Shown here: positions 60,764 through 64,000 of the stretch, in pieces
Layout: every line of letters starts with the position of its first letter
Position numbering within the stretch: position 1 is the stretch's first letter
NCBI RefSeq assembly: GCF_002163755.1
Contig: NZ_CP015864.1
Span: 186,001-250,000, forward strand
Direction of reading: 5' to 3'
Length of the DNA stretch: 64,000 bases
DNA from: Vibrio campbellii CAIM 519 = NBRC 15631 = ATCC 25920
GTDB lineage: Bacteria; Pseudomonadota; Gammaproteobacteria; Enterobacterales; Vibrionaceae
The notes under the pieces: generated by a model
Database searches by the model: none
What the model saw: the letters and a program-made list of their open reading frames with translations, nothing else
What the model was told of the DNA's origin: nothing
Program-made: the position numbers and the translations under genes

Positions 60764-61007
60764 ATGAATCGAAACGTCTGGCTACTATCGCTTTGCCAAG
60801 CTTTATTGATGACAGGGAACATACTGCTGATTTCCGTCATTGCGTTGATCGGAAAACAAATTGCGCCCTCATCCAGTATGATCACTCTCCCTGTGGCGCT
60901 GCAGTTTCTTGGTTTGATGTCAGCGACCATTCCTGCCTTTTGTACTATCGGTAATGGGAATATTTTTTATCAAGGCGAGTAATAACTCTGAATCTCAAGT
61001 CGCATAA
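60764..61007 (+). pseudogene. MFS transporter pseudogene: N-terminus joined to C-terminus
   Basis: A good binding site (CAAGGAG) and ATG 60764 start a typical MFS first helix pair (MNRNVWLLSLCQALLMTGN up to LQFLGLMSATIPA). The frame then turns to nonsense and ends at 60982. In the +2 frame the sequence from about 60939 reads like an MFS final helix and tail (VLSVMGIFFIKASNNSES), ending at 61007, just before a terminator. The middle, about 1 kb, has been deleted with a frameshift. Confidence 0.75.
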
Positions 61008-61026
61008 ATTAACGTCAAGATTTTAT

Positions 61027-61057
61027 AAGACCCAGTTATGTACGCTGGGTCTTTTTT
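61027..61057 (+). terminator. Terminator after the MFS pseudogene
   Basis: AAGACCCAG / CTGGGTCTT, 8-base loop, six T. Confidence 0.85.
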
Positions 61058-61228
61058 GTCTATCGGCTCACAACCCACAAAATAATTGGTTAATTATTGT
61101 TATCTAGGTAAGTTTTTCGAGCTCAAAATGTCGCATCTGTAAGGTTTTTTCTCTAGCATTTTGTAATAAATATAACAATCGTGTATATAACCTGTCGCAA
61201 TTTAATAAAAACTATAGAAGCCTCACCT

Positions 61229-62791
61229 ATGTCAGTCTCAACTTCCAATAAAGCTCAAGAAACCCTTGTAGGAGATTCCGACGAGCTAGTCTCAACAACC
61301 GATCTCAAAGGTGTCATTACTTACTGTAATGATGCGTTTTGCCGAATCGCAGAATACAGCCACGATGAACTGCTCGGACAAAACCACAGTATCGTGCGTC
61401 ACGGAGATATGCCCAAAGCCGCTTTTGGTGATATGTGGGATCGCCTAAAAAAAGGCAAAGCGTGGCGCGGCATTGTAAAGAACCGTACGAAGTCGGGTGG
61501 TTACTATTGGGTGGATGCTTATGTAACTCCCATTTATGAAGGTCATCAAGTTGTGGGTTATCAGTCGGTTCGTGTTAAGCCTCGGCGAGAGTGGGTGGAT
61601 ATCGCTTCTAAGGCGTACCAAGGGCTTTTGAAAGCAGAGAAGTCGGGACGTGCATGGTCACTGAAGTTAAATGAAACATTACGCTATGCAATTCTTCTTG
61701 GTGCATTAGCAGCACCAGTAACGAGCTTGGCTCTGTCACTTGAAGGCCCTCTTGCTTGGCTAGCGACATTGTTTCCTGCAGGTGTTTTAGCTGTTCTCTT
61801 CCGCCAGGAACTTGTTGATACGCCTCTGCAATTTAAAAGGTTACAAGCGCAGTACGACAGTGTAAGTCGTCTGGTATATTCCGGGAATAAACCATTTTCG
61901 ATTGCAGATTTCCATATCAAGATGCTCTCTGCCCGTATTCGCACCGTGTTAGGACGTATGACGGACTCAGCCTTGCCTTTACAAAGTTGCGCAGAAGAGC
62001 TTAGCAGCACAATGATAGAAGTTTCATCAGCGCTAACTCAGCAGAATATAGACATTCGGCAAGTTCGTGATGCGACAGAGGCGATGGAAGCGTCTGCAAA
62101 TTCAGTTTCATCCAGCACGAACGACGCGCATCTACTGATCGATGATACGTTGCAGTCATGCCTGATGGCGAAAGAGACCATCGACCAAACTCATACCAAT
62201 TTAGCACAACTTAGTTTACAAGCTGAGAAAGCGACAGAAACGACCTATCAATTGAGCGATCAAGCCCAAAAGGTAAGTCAATTAATGGAAGAGATTGGCG
62301 GAATTGCCGATCAAACGAATCTGCTAGCGCTTAATGCAGCAATTGAAGCAGCACGAGCGGGTGAACAAGGTCGCGGCTTCGCTGTGGTTGCCGATGAAGT
62401 GAGAGCGCTATCTGGACGGACTTCGAATGCAACTGAGCAAATTAAAGCATCCATTGAAACCATGCTGATGACGATTCAGGGCTGGCAGAAAGACATTATC
62501 GCTAACAAAGATCAAACGGATACATGCTCACAAGTTGCAGAGCAAAGTGCGTTGCGTTTGTCGGAAGTAGAGCAGATGATGCAAACCATGAGTGGTTTGA
62601 TGGTGAATGTCGCAGACTCTGCTAATAAGCAGTTGCAGCTTTCTAGCGACGTGAATCAGCACATTCATTCTATTGCTTCTACCGCGGAGCAGAACTTGGC
62701 CGCGACATATTCTGTAGAGCAAAACAGTAAGCAGTTAAAAGAGCAGGTTCAAGACTTCTACCGACTTGCGAATCAGTTTGAAGAGAAGTGA
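61229..62791 (+). CDS. Aer-like PAS chemoreceptor
   Basis: Likely energy or redox taxis receptor. 520 residues: N-terminal PAS (about 20-130: NDAFCRIAEYSHDELLGQNHS, TKSGGYYWVDAYVTPIY, close to the FAD-binding PAS of Aer), a hydrophobic hairpin (about 165-205) that anchors it in the membrane with no periplasmic domain, and the methyl-accepting domain with the tip DQTNLLALNAAIEAARAGEQGRG. No HAMP region is obvious. ATG 61229 is used; the binding site is weak. Confidence 0.88.
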   Translation: MSVSTSNKAQETLVGDSDELVSTTDLKGVITYCNDAFCRIAEYSHDELLGQNHSIVRHGDMPKAAFGDMWDRLKKGKAWRGIVKNRTKSGGYYWVDAYVTPIYEGHQVVGYQSVRVKPRREWVDIASKAYQGLLKAEKSGRAWSLKLNETLRYAILLGALAAPVTSLALSLEGPLAWLATLFPAGVLAVLFRQELVDTPLQFKRLQAQYDSVSRLVYSGNKPFSIADFHIKMLSARIRTVLGRMTDSALPLQSCAEELSSTMIEVSSALTQQNIDIRQVRDATEAMEASANSVSSSTNDAHLLIDDTLQSCLMAKETIDQTHTNLAQLSLQAEKATETTYQLSDQAQKVSQLMEEIGGIADQTNLLALNAAIEAARAGEQGRGFAVVADEVRALSGRTSNATEQIKASIETMLMTIQGWQKDIIANKDQTDTCSQVAEQSALRLSEVEQMMQTMSGLMVNVADSANKQLQLSSDVNQHIHSIASTAEQNLAATYSVEQNSKQLKEQVQDFYRLANQFEEK

Positions 62792-62843
62792 TACGAACTA
62801 GAACTAGATCGTTGAATCGTCGTTCAAAATGAATAGATAAAAT

Positions 62844-62869
62844 AAAGCCCCGCCGAAGCGGGGCTTTTC
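62844..62869. terminator. Terminator between the Aer-like gene and transketolase
   Basis: AAAGCCCCGC / GCGGGGCTTT with a 4-base loop and T on both strands; serves both convergent genes. Confidence 0.85.
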
Positions 62870-62912
62870 AGTTTTCAAATTCGCAATAGAGAAAACTGAT
62901 AATTCTAAGCGA

Positions 62913-64000
62913 TTAAGCTAGCAGTTCTTTTGCTGTGTTCACTACGTTTTCTACAGTGAAACCAAACATTTCGAACAGTTGATCAGCTGGTGCAGACTCA
63001 CCGAATGTTGTCATACCGATGATGCGACCGTCGAAGCCAACGTACTTGTACCAGAAGTCAGCAATGCCAGCTTCTACAGCGATACGTGCCGTTACGTCTG
63101 ATGGCAGTACCGATTCACGGTAAGCTGCGTCTTGCTTGTCGAAAGTATCAGTAGCTGGCATTGAAACCACGCGTACTTTCTTACCTTCAGCAGTTAGTTG
63201 TTCTGCCGCTTTCACAGCCAGCTCAACTTCAGAACCAGTCGCGATTAGGATTAGCTCAGGTTTACCATCGCTGTCTTTCAGGATGTAGCCACCTTTTGCG
63301 ATGTCTGCAACTTGCTCAGCAGTACGCTCTTGCTGTGCTAGGTTTTGACGAGAGAAGATAAGTGCAGATGGTGCATCTTTACGTTCAATCGCCAGTTTCC
63401 ATGCTACTGCAGACTCAACTTGGTCACATGGACGCCACGTGCTCATGTTTGGAGTCAGGCGTAGAGACGCGATTTGCTCAACAGGTTGGTGAGTTGGGCC
63501 ATCTTCGCCAAGACCGATAGAGTCGTGCGTGTAAACCTGGATGTTCTGAATCTTCATCAGAGCAGCCATACGCATAGCGTTACGTGCGTATTCCATGAAC
63601 ATTAGGAATGTTGCGCCGTAAGGAACAAAACCGCCGTGTAGCGCGATACCGTTCATGATCGCTGTCATACCAAATTCACGTACACCGTAGTGGATGTAGT
63701 TACCAGAGAAATCGTTCGCTTCTAGAGACTTAGAACCAGACCACATAGTTAGGTTAGAAGGCGCTAGGTCAGCAGAGCCGCCCATGAATTCTGGAAGCAT
63801 TTGACCAAACGCTTCTAGTGCGTTTTGAGATGCTTTACGTGATGCGATGTTTGCTGGGTTTGCTTGAAGGTCAGCAATGATTTGGTTTGCTTTCTCTTCC
63901 CACTCAGCTGGTAGGTCACCGTTTACGCGGCGTTTGAATTCAGCTGCCAGCTCAGGGTACGCTGCTTCATAAGCTGCAAATTTCTCGTCCCACGCTGCTT
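62913..64000 (-). CDS. tkt: Transketolase, C-terminal part (5' end outside window)
   Basis: Transfers two-carbon units between sugar phosphates in the pentose phosphate pathway using thiamine diphosphate. About 362 C-terminal residues are visible; the frame is open to the right edge. It includes the PP-binding end of the Pyr domain (MGGSADLAPSNLTMW, EFGMTAIMNGIALHGG, ATFLMFMEYARNAMR, THDSIGLGEDGPTHQPVEQ) and the C-terminal domain (LIATGSEVELAVKAAEQL). These match bacterial Tkt closely. The N-terminal PP domain lies beyond 64000. Confidence 0.95.
   Translation of the reverse strand, partial: AAWDEKFAAYEAAYPELAAEFKRRVNGDLPAEWEEKANQIIADLQANPANIASRKASQNALEAFGQMLPEFMGGSADLAPSNLTMWSGSKSLEANDFSGNYIHYGVREFGMTAIMNGIALHGGFVPYGATFLMFMEYARNAMRMAALMKIQNIQVYTHDSIGLGEDGPTHQPVEQIASLRLTPNMSTWRPCDQVESAVAWKLAIERKDAPSALIFSRQNLAQQERTAEQVADIAKGGYILKDSDGKPELILIATGSEVELAVKAAEQLTAEGKKVRVVSMPATDTFDKQDAAYRESVLPSDVTARIAVEAGIADFWYKYVGFDGRIIGMTTFGESAPADQLFEMFGFTVENVVNTAKELLA

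Noticed and set aside
1..64000. CRISPR arrays, tRNA, rRNA, prophage or integron cassettes
   Set aside because: No regularly spaced repeats, no cloverleaf sequences recognised, and no integrase or phage structural genes seen.

Overview
The window reads as ordinary Vibrio chromosomal DNA, most likely from the Harveyi clade and probably the smaller chromosome. This is an inference from the mix of genes: a ShyA-type M23 endopeptidase, Vibrio-style porins, an OmpA-like protein, AroG, transketolase, an aerobactin-type and a ferrichrome-type uptake system, a cytochrome c oxidase cluster and many chemotaxis and AraC/LysR-type regulators. GC is moderate, and operons are short and closed by clear hairpin terminators. 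I saw no rRNA, tRNA, CRISPR array or prophage. The only mobile DNA is a small dead IS5-family remnant at 4.5-4.9 kb.

Layout. 0-2.3 kb: the end of an AraC regulator, a broken small ORF, and an arsR-acr3 arsenite operon with two matching operators. 2.3-4.5 kb: an SgrR-type sugar-stress regulator, with a 44-codon ORF and an extended hairpin/T7 terminator on the opposite strand. This arrangement resembles the E. coli sgrR/sgrS-sgrT locus and is the most interesting item in the window. 5.0-13.7 kb: an MFS transporter, then ATPase, binding-protein and fused-permease genes, a GntR regulator and an IutA-like receptor, in the order known from Vibrio aerobactin-use loci. 13.9-27.5 kb: small secreted proteins, an XRE regulator, an aromatic amino acid transporter, a chemoreceptor, YjiH and YoaK membrane proteins, a GFA protein, a cell-wall endopeptidase and a GGDEF-EAL protein.

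27.8-35.9 kb: a second hydroxamate-type siderophore system (ATPase and FhuF-like reductase on the minus strand; AraC-GyrI regulator, TonB receptor, binding protein and fused permease on the plus strand). 36-49.5 kb: a LysR/Bcr-CflA pair, small proteins, a two-domain glutaredoxin, an EamA transporter with a possible attenuator, two divergent porins, a FAH-family enzyme, azlCD next to a frameshifted AraC gene, a LysE exporter, an acetyltransferase and a phosphohexomutase. 49.9-57.7 kb: a complete aa3/caa3-type cytochrome c oxidase cluster with assembly and heme O/A synthesis genes. 58.1-64 kb: an OmpA-like protein, aroG, a collapsed MFS pseudogene, an Aer-like PAS chemoreceptor and the C-terminal part of transketolase.

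Functionally the region is dominated by iron scavenging from siderophores the cell probably does not make (no siderophore synthesis genes are present), plus envelope, transport and sensory functions. Several loci show decay or possible contingency: an in-frame stop in a small ORF, an A-run frameshift in an AraC gene, an internally deleted MFS gene, an internally deleted transposase, and a run of eight G near the start of a siderophore permease gene.
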